NCBI GenBank assembly: GCA_025463545.1
Contig: JAODAR010000007.1
Location: 62,001 to 126,000 of the forward strand
Length of the DNA: 64,000 bases
From: Microbacteriaceae bacterium
GTDB taxonomy: Bacteria; Actinomycetota; Actinomycetes; Actinomycetales; Microbacteriaceae
Direction of reading: 5' to 3'
A model generated the notes under the pieces. The model saw nothing but the letters and a program-made list of their open reading frames with translations. It was not told the origin of the DNA and did not search any database. Made by a program: the position numbers and the translations under genes. This document shows, piece after piece, positions 9,632-16,305 of the stretch (positions are counted from its first letter, which is position 1; each line of letters starts with the position of its first letter).

Positions 9632-10729
9632 CTAGTCGGTGACTGCGCCACCGAGACGCTCGCCGGACTCCGCGTTGAACACGTGCAGGTGGTTCGGCGT
9701 CGCGGTGAGGTACACCTTGTCGCCGGCCGACGGGTGCGAGCGGCCGTCGACGCGCGCGACGATGTCGGTGCGCTTGCCCTCGATGGTGGAGTGGCCGTAC
9801 AGGTAGCCATCCGCACCGAGTTCCTCGACCAGGTCAACGTCAACGGCGAGGCCTTCGCCCATCGTGTTCGAGAGCACGATGTCCTCCGGGCGGATGCCGA
9901 TGGTGACCTGCTTTGCGGCCACACCGGCCAGCGTGTCACGTTGCACCGGGATGGTCGAGGTGCCGAATCTGATGCCACCGTCCACGGTGTCTGCCGAGAG
10001 CAGGTTCATCGCGGGGCTGCCGATGAAGCCGGCGACGAACACGTTGTTCGGCTTGGCGTACAGGTCGCGCGGTGTACCGACCTGCTGCAGCACGCCGTCC
10101 TTCAGCACGGCGATGCGGTCACCCATGGTCAGCGCCTCTGTCTGGTCGTGCGTGACGTAGACCGTTGTGACGCCGAGGCGTCGCTGCAGCGAAGCGATCT
10201 GGGTGCGAGTCTGCACGCGCAGTTTGGCGTCGAGGTTCGACAGCGGCTCGTCCATGAGGAACACCTGCGGCTGGCGCACGATGGCCCGGCCCATGGCAAC
10301 GCGCTGACGCTGGCCACCGGAGAGCGCCTTGGGCTTGCGTCCCAGGTACGGCTCCAGGTCGAGGAGCTTGGCGGCCTCGAGCACGCGGGTGGCACGCTCA
10401 TCCTTGTTGACGCCGGCGATCTTGAGCGCGAAGCCCATGTTCTCGGCGACGGTCATGTGCGGGTAGAGAGCGTAGTTCTGGAAGACCATGGCAATGTCGC
10501 GGTCTTTCGGCGGAACATCCGTCACGTTGCGCTCACCGATGAAGATGTTGCCGTCGTTGACCTCTTCGAGGCCGGCGAGCATGCGCAGGGACGTGGACTT
10601 TCCGCAGCCGGACGGGCCGACCAAAACCAGGAATTCGCCGTCGGCGACCTGGAGGTCGAGCTGGTCGACAGCGGGGCGGGTGGAACCCGGATAAAGACGG
10701 GTTGCCTTGTCAAAGGTGACTGAAGCCAT
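9632..10729 (-). CDS. ugpC: Sugar ABC transporter ATP-binding protein (UgpC/MsmK type)
   Basis: 365-aa cytosolic ATPase that powers carbohydrate importers. It has Walker A (GPSGCGKST, 38-46), the Q-loop, signature LSGGQRQRVAMGRAIV near 135, Walker B (VFLMDEPLSNLDA) and the H-loop in YVTHDQTEALT. The C-terminal TOBE/MOE-type domain is that of the MalK/UgpC/MsmK family. No permease or binding-protein gene is adjacent. This is typical of actinobacterial 'shared' ATPases such as MsiK that serve several sugar importers, so the glycerol-phosphate name should not be read as the substrate. Confidence 0.93.
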   Translation of the reverse strand: MASVTFDKATRLYPGSTRPAVDQLDLQVADGEFLVLVGPSGCGKSTSLRMLAGLEEVNDGNIFIGERNVTDVPPKDRDIAMVFQNYALYPHMTVAENMGFALKIAGVNKDERATRVLEAAKLLDLEPYLGRKPKALSGGQRQRVAMGRAIVRQPQVFLMDEPLSNLDAKLRVQTRTQIASLQRRLGVTTVYVTHDQTEALTMGDRIAVLKDGVLQQVGTPRDLYAKPNNVFVAGFIGSPAMNLLSADTVDGGIRFGTSTIPVQRDTLAGVAAKQVTIGIRPEDIVLSNTMGEGLAVDVDLVEELGADGYLYGHSTIEGKRTDIVARVDGRSHPSAGDKVYLTATPNHLHVFNAESGERLGGAVTD

Positions 10730-10748
10730 GATTCTGTATTCTCCTTCA

Positions 10749-10766
10749 CCGGCAGGTACGTGCCGG
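10749..10766. promoter_or_regulatory. Short inverted repeat upstream of ugpC
   Basis: CCGGCA (10749-10754) and TGCCGG (10761-10766) flank 6 nt, about 20 bp upstream of the ugpC start. It may be an operator or leader hairpin. Nothing else is recognisable in the 258-bp divergent gap between ugpC and the dsbA-like gene. Confidence 0.3.
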
Positions 10767-10987
10767 ACGATCCGAGTGATGGAATTTATATGACGCTCGC
10801 ACGCCGAAGCGAGCGATTATCGTTTTCAGTATGGCACGAGTTCCCTGACGCGACGACTCGAACTGGGGGCACCGCTCGGCTTACGCATTCAGCCACTGTC
10901 TGGCCTATTCCCAGACAGGCGTTCTACTATCGCAAGGGCGTTTGCACCCAGACTGCCTGCACATCCACTGACCCGGAAGCGACATCC

Positions 10988-11902
10988 ATGAGCATTGGCG
11001 GAACGAGCGAGAGCCGTCCTTCGAAGAACCAACGACGCGAGGCAGCCCGTGAAAAGGCCAAGCAGCTTCGTGAGGATCAGAAGAAGAAGGACCGTCGCAA
11101 CCGGGTTCTGCTGCAGGGTGGCATCGTCGTCGTAGCCGTCGCCATCATCGCCATTGTGGCTTTTGCGATCACCAGTTCCATCCGGCCGGCCGGGCCGGGC
11201 CCGAAGAACATGGCCAGCGATGGCATCCTCATCGGCCAGGACCTGAAAGCCGTCGCAACGCCCGCCTTGCAGCCGGACGCCAAGCCCGTCGCCTCCATCC
11301 CCGACTCCACCGGCACCGTCGCCGACATTCGGATCTACGTCGATTACCTCTGCCCCTTCTGCGGCGACTTCGAGACCACCAACAGCGGACAGATCGCGAA
11401 CTGGGTCAAATCCGGTGCCGCCACCGTGGAGATCCACCCGATCTCCATTCTGACCAGCAAGTCCGCCGGCACCCAGTATTCGCTGCGCGCCGCGAACGCC
11501 GCGGCCTGCGTGGCGAATTACGCGCCGGACGACTTCTACGCATTCAGCACAGCGATGTTCAAGGGCCAGCCGAAGGAAGGCACGGCCGGGCGCAGTGACG
11601 CCGAGATCAAGAAGATCGTCACGTCGTCGGGCGTCAGCACTTCGCTGTCCCAGATCAACAACTGCATCGACCACACGACCTACAAATCGTGGGTGCTCGC
11701 CGCGACTGACCGTGCGTTGACCGGGCCGCTGCCCCATTCGTCGATCCCCGCAGTCACGGGCACCCCGACTGTGCTGGTCAACGGCAAGCAGTACGTGGGC
11801 GCTCTCGACGACCCGAAGGAGTTCGCCTCGTTCGTACTGCAAGCCGCCGGAGAGACCTACTCGACCTCGAGCCCCACGCCGGCGCCGACCACGGCCGGTT
11901 AG
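10988..11902 (+). CDS. Membrane-anchored DsbA-family thioredoxin-fold protein
   Basis: 304-aa thiol-disulfide oxidoreductase. Residues 1-40 are very basic and charged, then a single transmembrane helix (about 42-62) places the rest outside the membrane. The thioredoxin-fold domain (about 100-290) contains the CPFC active site (Cys122, Cys125) after a DYL strand and the cis-Pro-like GTPTVLVNG segment. Family members catalyse disulfide formation in exported proteins. The ATG at 10988 begins the conserved charged N-terminus; the open frame extends upstream into non-coding sequence. It is divergent from ugpC. Confidence 0.88.
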   Translation: MSIGGTSESRPSKNQRREAAREKAKQLREDQKKKDRRNRVLLQGGIVVVAVAIIAIVAFAITSSIRPAGPGPKNMASDGILIGQDLKAVATPALQPDAKPVASIPDSTGTVADIRIYVDYLCPFCGDFETTNSGQIANWVKSGAATVEIHPISILTSKSAGTQYSLRAANAAACVANYAPDDFYAFSTAMFKGQPKEGTAGRSDAEIKKIVTSSGVSTSLSQINNCIDHTTYKSWVLAATDRALTGPLPHSSIPAVTGTPTVLVNGKQYVGALDDPKEFASFVLQAAGETYSTSSPTPAPTTAG

Positions 11903-11926
11903 GTCACCTCGCCCCGGGACCGCGAC

Positions 11927-12002
11927 TTCGACGCCTCGACATGGACGCCTCCACTTCGACGCCTCGACTTGGACGCCTCGACTTCGGCGCCTCCACTTCG
12001 AC
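11927..12002. repeat. 14-bp tandem repeat, about 5.4 copies
   Basis: Consecutive 14-mers of the form TTCGACGCCTCGAC start at 11927, 11941, 11955, 11969 and 11983, each with 0-4 changes, and a partial sixth copy follows. The period is not a multiple of 3 and the tract lies between the dsbA-like gene and tRNA-Thr, so it is non-coding. Confidence 0.85.
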
Positions 12003-12109
12003 CCATGGAGCGGGCGTGACCGCCGTTCAGCCGCCAGCCCGGCGCATCCGTGATCGCGTCGGTCGCTCATCGTGATTTAGGATGGGTGGTCGAGGCGCTC
12101 GCGCCTCAT

Positions 12110-12185
12110 GCCGGCCTGGCGCAATTGGTAGCGCACCGCTCTTGTAAAGCGGGGGTTACGGGTTCAAGTCCCGTGGCCGGCCCCA
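12110..12185 (+). tRNA. tRNA-Thr (TGT anticodon)
   Basis: The cloverleaf folds: acceptor GCCGGCC/GGCCGGC, anticodon stem CCGCT/AGCGG with loop CTTGTAA (anticodon TGT, reading ACA), T-arm ACGGG-TTCAAGT-CCCGT, then an encoded CCA at 12183-12185. The 3' half from 12147 is also attL of the prophage, so the mature tRNA sequence is kept intact by the integrated phage DNA. Confidence 0.95.
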
Positions 12186-12186
12186 C
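12147..12186 (+). other. attL (40-bp core)
   Basis: Identical over 40 bp to 54460-54499. It covers the anticodon-stem 3' strand through the CCA end of tRNA-Thr plus one base. The flanking bases differ (A versus T on the left, G versus A on the right), which defines the core limits. Confidence 0.93.
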
Positions 12187-12188
12187 GT

Positions 12189-12217
12189 CGCCCTACTCCC
12201 CATTGGGAAGTAGGGCG
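12189..12217 (+). terminator. Terminator after tRNA-Thr, encoded by phage DNA
   Basis: CGCCCTACT-CCC pairs with GGG-A-AGTAGGGCG (9 bp + 3 bp with one bulge), followed by the T-rich ATTCTCTTTCTCT. It lies immediately inside attL, so it is phage sequence that would terminate the host tRNA transcript. Confidence 0.75.
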
Positions 12218-12252
12218 ATTCTCTTTCTCTCGCATTCACGAGAAGCGGGCCA

Positions 12253-12276
12253 AGCCAGCGTTTACCCAGCGTTTTG
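12253..12276. repeat. Putative integrase arm-type site, left (24 bp)
   Basis: A 24-bp sequence repeated exactly at 54334-54357. It holds two copies of CAGCGTTT with an 11-bp period (CCAGCGTTTACCCAGCGTTT). The position just inside attL fits an arm-binding site. Confidence 0.65.
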
Positions 12277-12318
12277 GATTCAAAATGCCCTGCCGCCGGA
12301 TGCCGCTAGTCTCAGCAC

Positions 12319-12747
12319 ATGGCTGCAATGGAGACACAACTTCCCTCGACACCGCCAGACGCGAACGGGGAGCCGCAATTTCGACGATCACTTAAATCAT
12401 TTTTCGCCGCGGATAGTGAGAGAGTCGAGGTATGGGATGCCCGCGCTCCGGCAACCACTCAACTCCCGCCGACGAACAGAGCCATGGTCGCCCTCGGGTC
12501 GACCGCCTTTAGTGGGCTAGTTCTTGGTGCCATCGTGCTCATATCGGGAATGGTGATGAACGCGAATGTAAATCCCTACTCAGTCGCGTTGAACGGCGCC
12601 AATCCTGCCCCGGGGCTCGGCGCGGTCGTATGGGGCGGCGCGATTCTCAGCATCGGCATCATGGGGCTCTTCAGCTGGCTCACTGCCACCGCGGTTCGTT
12701 GGCAGGCGCCTGGGGACGGCGCGCGTCCAAGTCGCATCCGAGGCTGA
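12319..12747 (+). CDS. Prophage membrane protein, unknown function
   Basis: 142-aa protein with a soluble, Pro-rich N-terminal half and two predicted transmembrane helices (about 54-80 and 100-122) with a short loop between them. It is the first gene inside attL and lies on the plus strand, opposite to the late operon. TAGTCT lies 6 nt before the ATG with no Shine-Dalgarno sequence, so the message may be leaderless. A second ATG three codons in is possible. The position and independent expression suggest a lysogeny-expressed cargo gene, perhaps for superinfection exclusion; no homolog is recognised. Confidence 0.6.
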   Translation: MAAMETQLPSTPPDANGEPQFRRSLKSFFAADSERVEVWDARAPATTQLPPTNRAMVALGSTAFSGLVLGAIVLISGMVMNANVNPYSVALNGANPAPGLGAVVWGGAILSIGIMGLFSWLTATAVRWQAPGDGARPSRIRG

Positions 12748-12805
12748 AGGACGTACCAGCAAAATCTCCCGCATCGGTGATGGCCGGCGGCGTAGACTCC
12801 CGCGC

Positions 12806-12940
12806 ATGAATGACGAGCTCGACGTCATAGACGCGCCCATGTGCCCGAACTGCATGCACCGATGCGAGGCAGCCGGCACGACCGAGCATCCGTTCTGGTG
12901 GTGCCCGTCGTGCAAGGTTGCGGTGCTGCCGAAGCGTTAG
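12806..12940 (+). CDS. 44-aa zinc-ribbon-like protein
   Basis: Small ORF with two CxxC pairs (CPNC and CPSC), a further Cys and a His between them, as in minimal zinc ribbons. A -10-like TAGACT lies 7 nt before the ATG and no ribosome site is seen, which suggests a leaderless start. Function unknown. A hairpin terminator follows 28 nt after the stop. Confidence 0.6.
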   Translation: MNDELDVIDAPMCPNCMHRCEAAGTTEHPFWWCPSCKVAVLPKR

Positions 12941-12967
12941 GTGCAGTAATCCTCGCCCACAAATAAA

Positions 12968-13010
12968 AGTCCCCCTGCGCCTCCCGCAAGGCGGGCGGTG
13001 CAGGGGGACT
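12968..13010. terminator. Strong hairpin terminator
   Basis: AGTCCCCCTGC (12968-12978) pairs perfectly with GCAGGGGGACT (13000-13010), with a nested CCGC/GCGG hairpin. On the minus strand it is followed by TTTTATTT, so it most likely ends a minus-strand transcript; it also lies just past the plus-strand 44-aa gene. Confidence 0.75.
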
Positions 13011-13160
13011 CGGGTTCAGCGGACGCTTCCGATTCGGGTTCAGAAGAGCCTGTACCCGTAAACCTACGTGTCCTCCTTTATGAGGACAACCACCCCTAAC
13101 GGGGGGCGAGCTGGTTAGCCGGCATCCGGATAGGATCTCGATGGTTCCCCGTGTGCTCCT
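13011..13160. other. Structured non-coding stretch with short repeats
   Basis: No convincing ORF. TCGGGTTCAG-like direct repeats occur near 13011, 13034 and 13162. A perfect 7-bp hairpin, TGTCCTC (13069-13075)/GAGGACA (13082-13088), is followed by a CCCC-TAAC-GGGG hairpin. It may be a small RNA or the untranslated end of a minus-strand transcript. Confidence 0.35.
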
Positions 13161-13167
13161 ATTCGGG

Positions 13168-13431
13168 TTAGAAGTGCGCGGGGGGCCACCCAGAAGCACG
13201 ACCAGCCGCTCGCGCAAACGACCTGTTAGACGTGGCCTGCACCGGTTCATACACGGAACCGTCCATCCGCCCGTCTCTGCTGTCACCGAGCCAGGTTCCG
13301 CTGATCACGCAACCCTGGTCGTCCCGCGGGTCAACGATCACCGCGGGTAGTTGCCCATGCCGATTCGTGGGAACGCGGGTCCACGCTTTCGAGCCGTCGG
13401 AGAGGATCAAGAGGACGGTGGTCTCAGGCAT
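13168..13431 (-). CDS. Small prophage protein related to the one at 54573-54827
   Basis: 87-aa protein of unknown function. The ATG at 13431 follows AAGGAG. It shares the pattern GQLP-x2-(I/L)V-x-P-x-D-x2-G-x-VI-x-G-x-W with the gene just outside attR, and both have a short beta-strand-rich N-terminus. It has no Cys pairs other than a single Cys and no membrane segment. It is transcribed towards the 12968-13010 terminator, probably as a single-gene unit. Confidence 0.55.
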   Translation of the reverse strand: MPETTVLLILSDGSKAWTRVPTNRHGQLPAVIVDPRDDQGCVISGTWLGDSRDGRMDGSVYEPVQATSNRSFARAAGRASGWPPAHF

Positions 13432-13544
13432 GGTTGTAGGCGCTCCTTGAGGGTAGGGGAATCCTTTCGACACTATCGGCAGCGCGAACCGCGGCGTCAT
13501 CTACGTTCAAGTCGAATGTCGGCGGTCGGACGTATCGTGGCGGC

Positions 13545-13733
13545 ATGGCTGAATCGATCGGGCACCCACGTCTGAACGGCGTGGACTTCTGGGCTGCGAT
13601 CTACCGCGGTGCCGGGGTCGAGCCGCCGTGGCTGCAGAACTGGAAAGACGGCAAGGTCGTCCCGCGGGGTGAAGCCGGCACGCTGGACATGGAGGACGCA
13701 CGAAAGCGCCCCGCCCACCGTCGAGGACGATGA
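13545..13733 (+). CDS. Small hypothetical protein (62 aa)
   Basis: Short ORF with a Trp-rich centre (PPWLQNWKDGK). It lacks a ribosome site but has TATCGT 6 nt before its ATG, matching the leaderless pattern of other plus-strand genes in this prophage. The stop codon lies inside the hairpin at 13708-13740. There is no recognisable domain, and it may be spurious. Confidence 0.4.
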   Translation: MAESIGHPRLNGVDFWAAIYRGAGVEPPWLQNWKDGKVVPRGEAGTLDMEDARKRPAHRRGR

Positions 13734-13740
13734 GCGGGGC
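13708..13740. terminator. Hairpin terminator
   Basis: GCCCCGC (13708-13714) pairs with GCGGGGC (13734-13740). On the minus strand a GCTTTCG tail follows, and it lies 10 nt past the stop of the DUF2283 gene, so it probably ends that operon. Confidence 0.6.
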
Positions 13741-13750
13741 TTCGGAAGTA

Positions 13751-14074
13751 TTACGCGGAGACCAGCTTGCCAGTCAAGGCACTGGAAGAAGCGGAGTGTT
13801 CGCGTGACGACATGGTCAAGGAAGACACGAAGCCGTTGATCGTGGGTTCGATCTTCCGGAGTTGTTCTACGACAGCGGAGTCCACGTGGCATTCAGTTGT
13901 TAGCTTGTCATACGGGATGCGAGCATCGAGGTCGAGGAACTCGACGCCGACTACGACATTGAACTGGTCGAAGTCGACCATGATGCTTGGCGTTAATTCA
14001 ACCGTGCGGACGATCTCGCTGTCGCCAAGCGTGACGTAGGCGAGGTTGTCGTTTGAGTAAATCTCAAGCTTCAT
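13751..14074 (-). CDS. DUF2283-like protein, possible antitoxin
   Basis: 107-aa protein beginning MKLEIYSNDNLAYVTLGD, the strand pattern of the DUF2283 family, with a further VDFDQFNVVVGVEFLD segment typical of it. The ATG at 14074 has GGAGGGA upstream, placed inside the end of the DUF4258 gene; the two genes overlap by 11 nt and should be translationally coupled. DUF4258 and DUF2283 genes are often adjacent and have been suggested as toxin-antitoxin pairs; that role is inferred here. Confidence 0.7.
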   Translation of the reverse strand: MKLEIYSNDNLAYVTLGDSEIVRTVELTPSIMVDFDQFNVVVGVEFLDLDARIPYDKLTTECHVDSAVVEQLRKIEPTINGFVSSLTMSSREHSASSSALTGKLVSA

Positions 14075-14303
14075 TGTCGTCCCTCCAGGCAACTGTCTTC
14101 ACTATGAACTCGTTTTCCCGGATCTCTCCGAGGATGGCAACAACCTTCAGGTGCCGCCCAATACTGAGTGACCGCTCGTACCACTTGCCATCTGCGGCCG
14201 GGCGCACCAGATCCGGGCGCTCCAGGACTTCGACCACCTGAGCTTCGGTTACCTTACGTTGCTTCATCCGCAATCTAGCATGCTGATGGTAGAAGACGCG
14301 CAT
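14064..14303 (-). CDS. DUF4258 domain protein, possible RelE-like toxin
   Basis: 79-aa basic protein. It starts with the family's aromatic/basic motif (FYHQHARLRMKQRKVTEAQV) and continues with the ERPDLVRPAADGKWYERS and HLKVVAILGE segments expected for DUF4258, a small fold related to RelE-type RNases and BrnT-like toxins. It is first in a two-gene operon with the DUF2283 gene. Toxicity is predicted from context, not shown. The pair sits among other cargo-like genes near attL. Confidence 0.7.
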   Translation of the reverse strand: MRVFYHQHARLRMKQRKVTEAQVVEVLERPDLVRPAADGKWYERSLSIGRHLKVVAILGEIRENEFIVKTVAWRDDNEA

Positions 14304-14311
14304 CCGATATC

Positions 14312-14731
14312 TCAGACGCCGGCTACTGCGTCGGTGATATGCACTCGGAGCGGCAGCGTTCCGCTTTGCTCATCGTCAACCTTTAGCTGGACTTCGTATC
14401 GTCCGGAGACGACTATGGGCATCGGGACTCTCAGCGAGAAGGCCAGATGTCCCTCCGTGCGTTCTTCCGGCCATGGTTCTCCATCCATTGCAGCAGGCAA
14501 GGTAACGGAGCTGCTGACTGCAAGCGAGCCGTCGGGACCCTTGAGGTCCATAACGAATTCATGCGACCCGTCAGCGCGGTCCCGGGAGAAGCGCCCAGCT
14601 ACGAAAACCTCGACGGGTTCGTTCGATGCGACCGCTACGGCCGATATCCCCGCGCTTGCTGCCGTGATCGTTGCGTCTCTCTCCGCTCGCGCCCACTCGG
14701 CCAAGAACACAAAGTCCATCTTGATTGACAT
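14312..14731 (-). CDS. DUF6941-like hypothetical protein
   Basis: 139-aa protein beginning MSIKMDFVFLAEWARAERD and continuing ITAASAGI, which resembles the N-terminus of DUF6941 family proteins. The remainder is a beta-sandwich-like domain (VEVFVAGRFSRD, HLAFSLRVPMPIVVSGRYEVQLKVDD). An alternative ATG lies at 14743; neither has a clear ribosome site. It ends 8 nt before the DUF4258 start and could be cotranscribed with that pair. Function unknown. Confidence 0.65.
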   Translation of the reverse strand: MSIKMDFVFLAEWARAERDATITAASAGISAVAVASNEPVEVFVAGRFSRDRADGSHEFVMDLKGPDGSLAVSSSVTLPAAMDGEPWPEERTEGHLAFSLRVPMPIVVSGRYEVQLKVDDEQSGTLPLRVHITDAVAGV

Positions 14732-14773
14732 AGTGGACACCATATCCAATGGCCGTCTGGCGCGCGTGCAGAT

Positions 14774-14808
14774 GCCCCGCCCCGTCACTGCGAAGTGAAG
14801 AGCGGGGC
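14774..14808. terminator. Terminator-like hairpin
   Basis: GCCCCGC (14774-14780) pairs with GCGGGGC (14802-14808), with an inner CACT/AGTG stem. It is close in design to the 13708-13740 hairpin. It may end the late operon after the lysis genes. Confidence 0.5.
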
Positions 14809-14869
14809 TTGGCAGTGCGGCGGCCCGCCCAACGTGGGGGACGCGGGCGGGCCTGCGACCACCGCCACA

Positions 14870-14882
14870 GGGGGGGGGGGGG
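14870..14882. repeat. Homopolymer tract of 13 G
   Basis: Thirteen consecutive G (13 C on the minus strand) in the gap between the DUF6941-like gene and the putative lysis genes, where no ORF crosses it. It is either a hypermutable tract or a sequencing-length artefact. Confidence 0.8.
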
Positions 14883-14924
14883 CTGGATGGTGGCCGGTGA
14901 CCAATGATGCCATACCGAAGCTGG

Positions 14925-15014
14925 TCAGTCTTCGATGTTCTCAGGTACGTCGCAGAGGTACACGCCGGCTGGGCGGTGTACGTCGGGTTCGCCGCAGTTT
15001 GGGCAAAGGCCCAT
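14925..15014 (-). CDS. 29-aa zinc-binding-like miniprotein
   Basis: Tiny ORF whose ATG shares its first base with the stop of the holin candidate (TAATG), so translation by re-initiation is possible. It contains CPNC and a later single Cys. The size and coupling are consistent with the many other tiny overlapping phage genes here, but the coding status is uncertain. Confidence 0.35.
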   Translation of the reverse strand: MGLCPNCGEPDVHRPAGVYLCDVPENIED

Positions 15015-15277
15015 TACTTGCGCGGCTCTGACCCGATTGGGGTATTCGCCGTCAGCCACGCGTTCACGCCGGGGAGGGCGATGATCTTGGTGAGGGCCGT
15101 CTGGACGCCGATGCCGAACGCAGCGGTCAGGACGAGCCACTGGGCGGGCCACTGTGCGGCGAGGATGCCGACGATGGCAACGCCGGTCGGGATGCCCGAG
15201 ACGATGCGGGTGGCGAGGGTTCGAAGCACTCGCTGATTCGGGAACCAGATGCTCGGGGTGTTGCTTGCGTGGGACAT
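15014..15277 (-). CDS. Putative holin (two transmembrane helices)
   Basis: 87-aa protein with a polar N-terminus, two hydrophobic helices (about 24-45 and 48-70) and a short charged C-terminus (SEPRK), the layout of small actinophage holins. It lies directly downstream of a DUF2746 membrane protein and at the end of the late operon, where lysis genes are usually found. Holins form the membrane lesion that releases endolysin. No sequence family is recognised, so the call rests on topology and position. Confidence 0.55.
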   Translation of the reverse strand: MSHASNTPSIWFPNQRVLRTLATRIVSGIPTGVAIVGILAAQWPAQWLVLTAAFGIGVQTALTKIIALPGVNAWLTANTPIGSEPRK

Positions 15278-15279
15278 GG

Positions 15280-15708
15280 CTACTCCTTGTTGTTTTCGCG
15301 CATCCGGTTCAGTTGCGCGGGGGTGAGCGTGCGCTCGAGGGTGAGGATTCGTTCGCGTTCAGTGGCGAGGGAGTCGGTTGCGTTTTTGCGGTCGTCGGAT
15401 GCGTCCTTGCGGATGCCGCGGATGTCTGACCTGATGCCGCCGATGTCGTTGCCGAGCCCTTTGACGAGGTCCGCCATGCCCTCGAACTTCTCGTCGAGGT
15501 CGTCGCGCAGGTTGAGCGGTGTCCCGTCCGGGTTCTTGTGTGCGTTCTGCACGTGGTCGAGGACCTGGGCGACAGCGACCGTCGTGCGCTTCTGCCGGGA
15601 GCTGGTGCGGTTGAGCATGGCGACGATCACCACCCCGGTTGTGGCGACGATCGCGGAGAGGATCGACCCGAAGACGACTACGAGCTGGACCTGGACGGCC
15701 TCCGTCAT
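15280..15708 (-). CDS. DUF2746 phage membrane protein
   Basis: 142-aa protein with one N-terminal transmembrane helix (about 8-30, LVVVFGSILSAIVATTGVVIVAML) and a long charged coiled-coil-like region containing DIGGIRSDIRGIRKD heptads. This matches the DUF2746 family found beside lysis genes in mycobacteriophages and relatives, where a holin-accessory role has been suspected. The ATG at 15708 is preferred; in-frame ATGs at 15723 and 15744 are alternatives. It precedes the holin candidate by 2 nt. Confidence 0.7.
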   Translation of the reverse strand: MTEAVQVQLVVVFGSILSAIVATTGVVIVAMLNRTSSRQKRTTVAVAQVLDHVQNAHKNPDGTPLNLRDDLDEKFEGMADLVKGLGNDIGGIRSDIRGIRKDASDDRKNATDSLATERERILTLERTLTPAQLNRMRENNKE

Positions 15709-15828
15709 GCGGGGCACCTGCATGAGTCGAGGACCGTGCCACATGGGCAGGTCGAATCTGGATTGTGGCAGCAGGTCATTGTTCCCCCAGGGGTATTAAT
15801 CGGCGTTGGTTCCCGATATGGTGCGGAT

Positions 15829-16305
15829 ATGGAAAAGCGATTGGGCAAGTGGGGGGTCGTCGCGGTTGCGGCGATTCTTGCCGTGGGTGGGACAACAGCG
15901 GCATTCGCGGTGAACGGGCACCAGGAGACGCCCGCGGCGGTCGTGCAGACGGTCGAGCCGAGCGCCACGCCGCAGCCCTATGTGAACGGGCTTGCTGGTG
16001 AGCAGGAAGCTGAGGCCGCAGCGGCGAAAGCAGCCGAGGCTCAGGCGGTCGCCGATGCAGCAGCGGCGCAAGCCGCAGCAGACGCGGCCGCAGCACAGGC
16101 AACTGCAGACGCCCAAGCCGCAGCCCAGGCACAGGCCACCGAGGATTCGGCCGCCCAGCCGGAAGACGCCCCCGAGCCGGTTGCGAACGCTGGACTGCCC
16201 TCCGGCGCGGTGCCTCCCAACGTGGCCGGAAGCGACCAGCCCGACTCCACCTCGTGCGCATCGAGCACCCTCACGTGGGACGGCAGCCAGTCCGTCTGTG
16301 CCTAA
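15829..16305 (+). CDS. Ala-rich secreted or anchored protein, likely cargo
   Basis: 158-aa protein with a basic start, a hydrophobic helix (about 8-27) that could be a signal peptide or anchor, a roughly 70-residue Ala/Gln/Glu coiled-coil repeat (AAAQAAADAAAAQATADAQA-like) and a Pro/Ser-rich tail with two Cys near the C-terminus. It lies on the plus strand against the late operon and its last 4 nt overlap the convergent fibre gene. TATGGT sits 6 nt before the ATG, suggesting a leaderless message and expression from the lysogen. Similar small exported proteins occur in actinobacterial chromosomes; function unknown. Confidence 0.6.
   Translation: MEKRLGKWGVVAVAAILAVGGTTAAFAVNGHQETPAAVVQTVEPSATPQPYVNGLAGEQEAEAAAAKAAEAQAVADAAAAQAAADAAAAQATADAQAAAQAQATEDSAAQPEDAPEPVANAGLPSGAVPPNVAGSDQPDSTSCASSTLTWDGSQSVCA

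Noticed and set aside
11927..12002. CRISPR array
   Set aside because: The 14-bp units are directly adjacent with no spacers, and no cas genes are in the window.
12825..13286. A 153-aa minus-strand open frame
   Set aside because: It crosses the strong terminator and structured patch, is Pro/Arg-rich and overlaps the better 44-aa zinc-ribbon gene.
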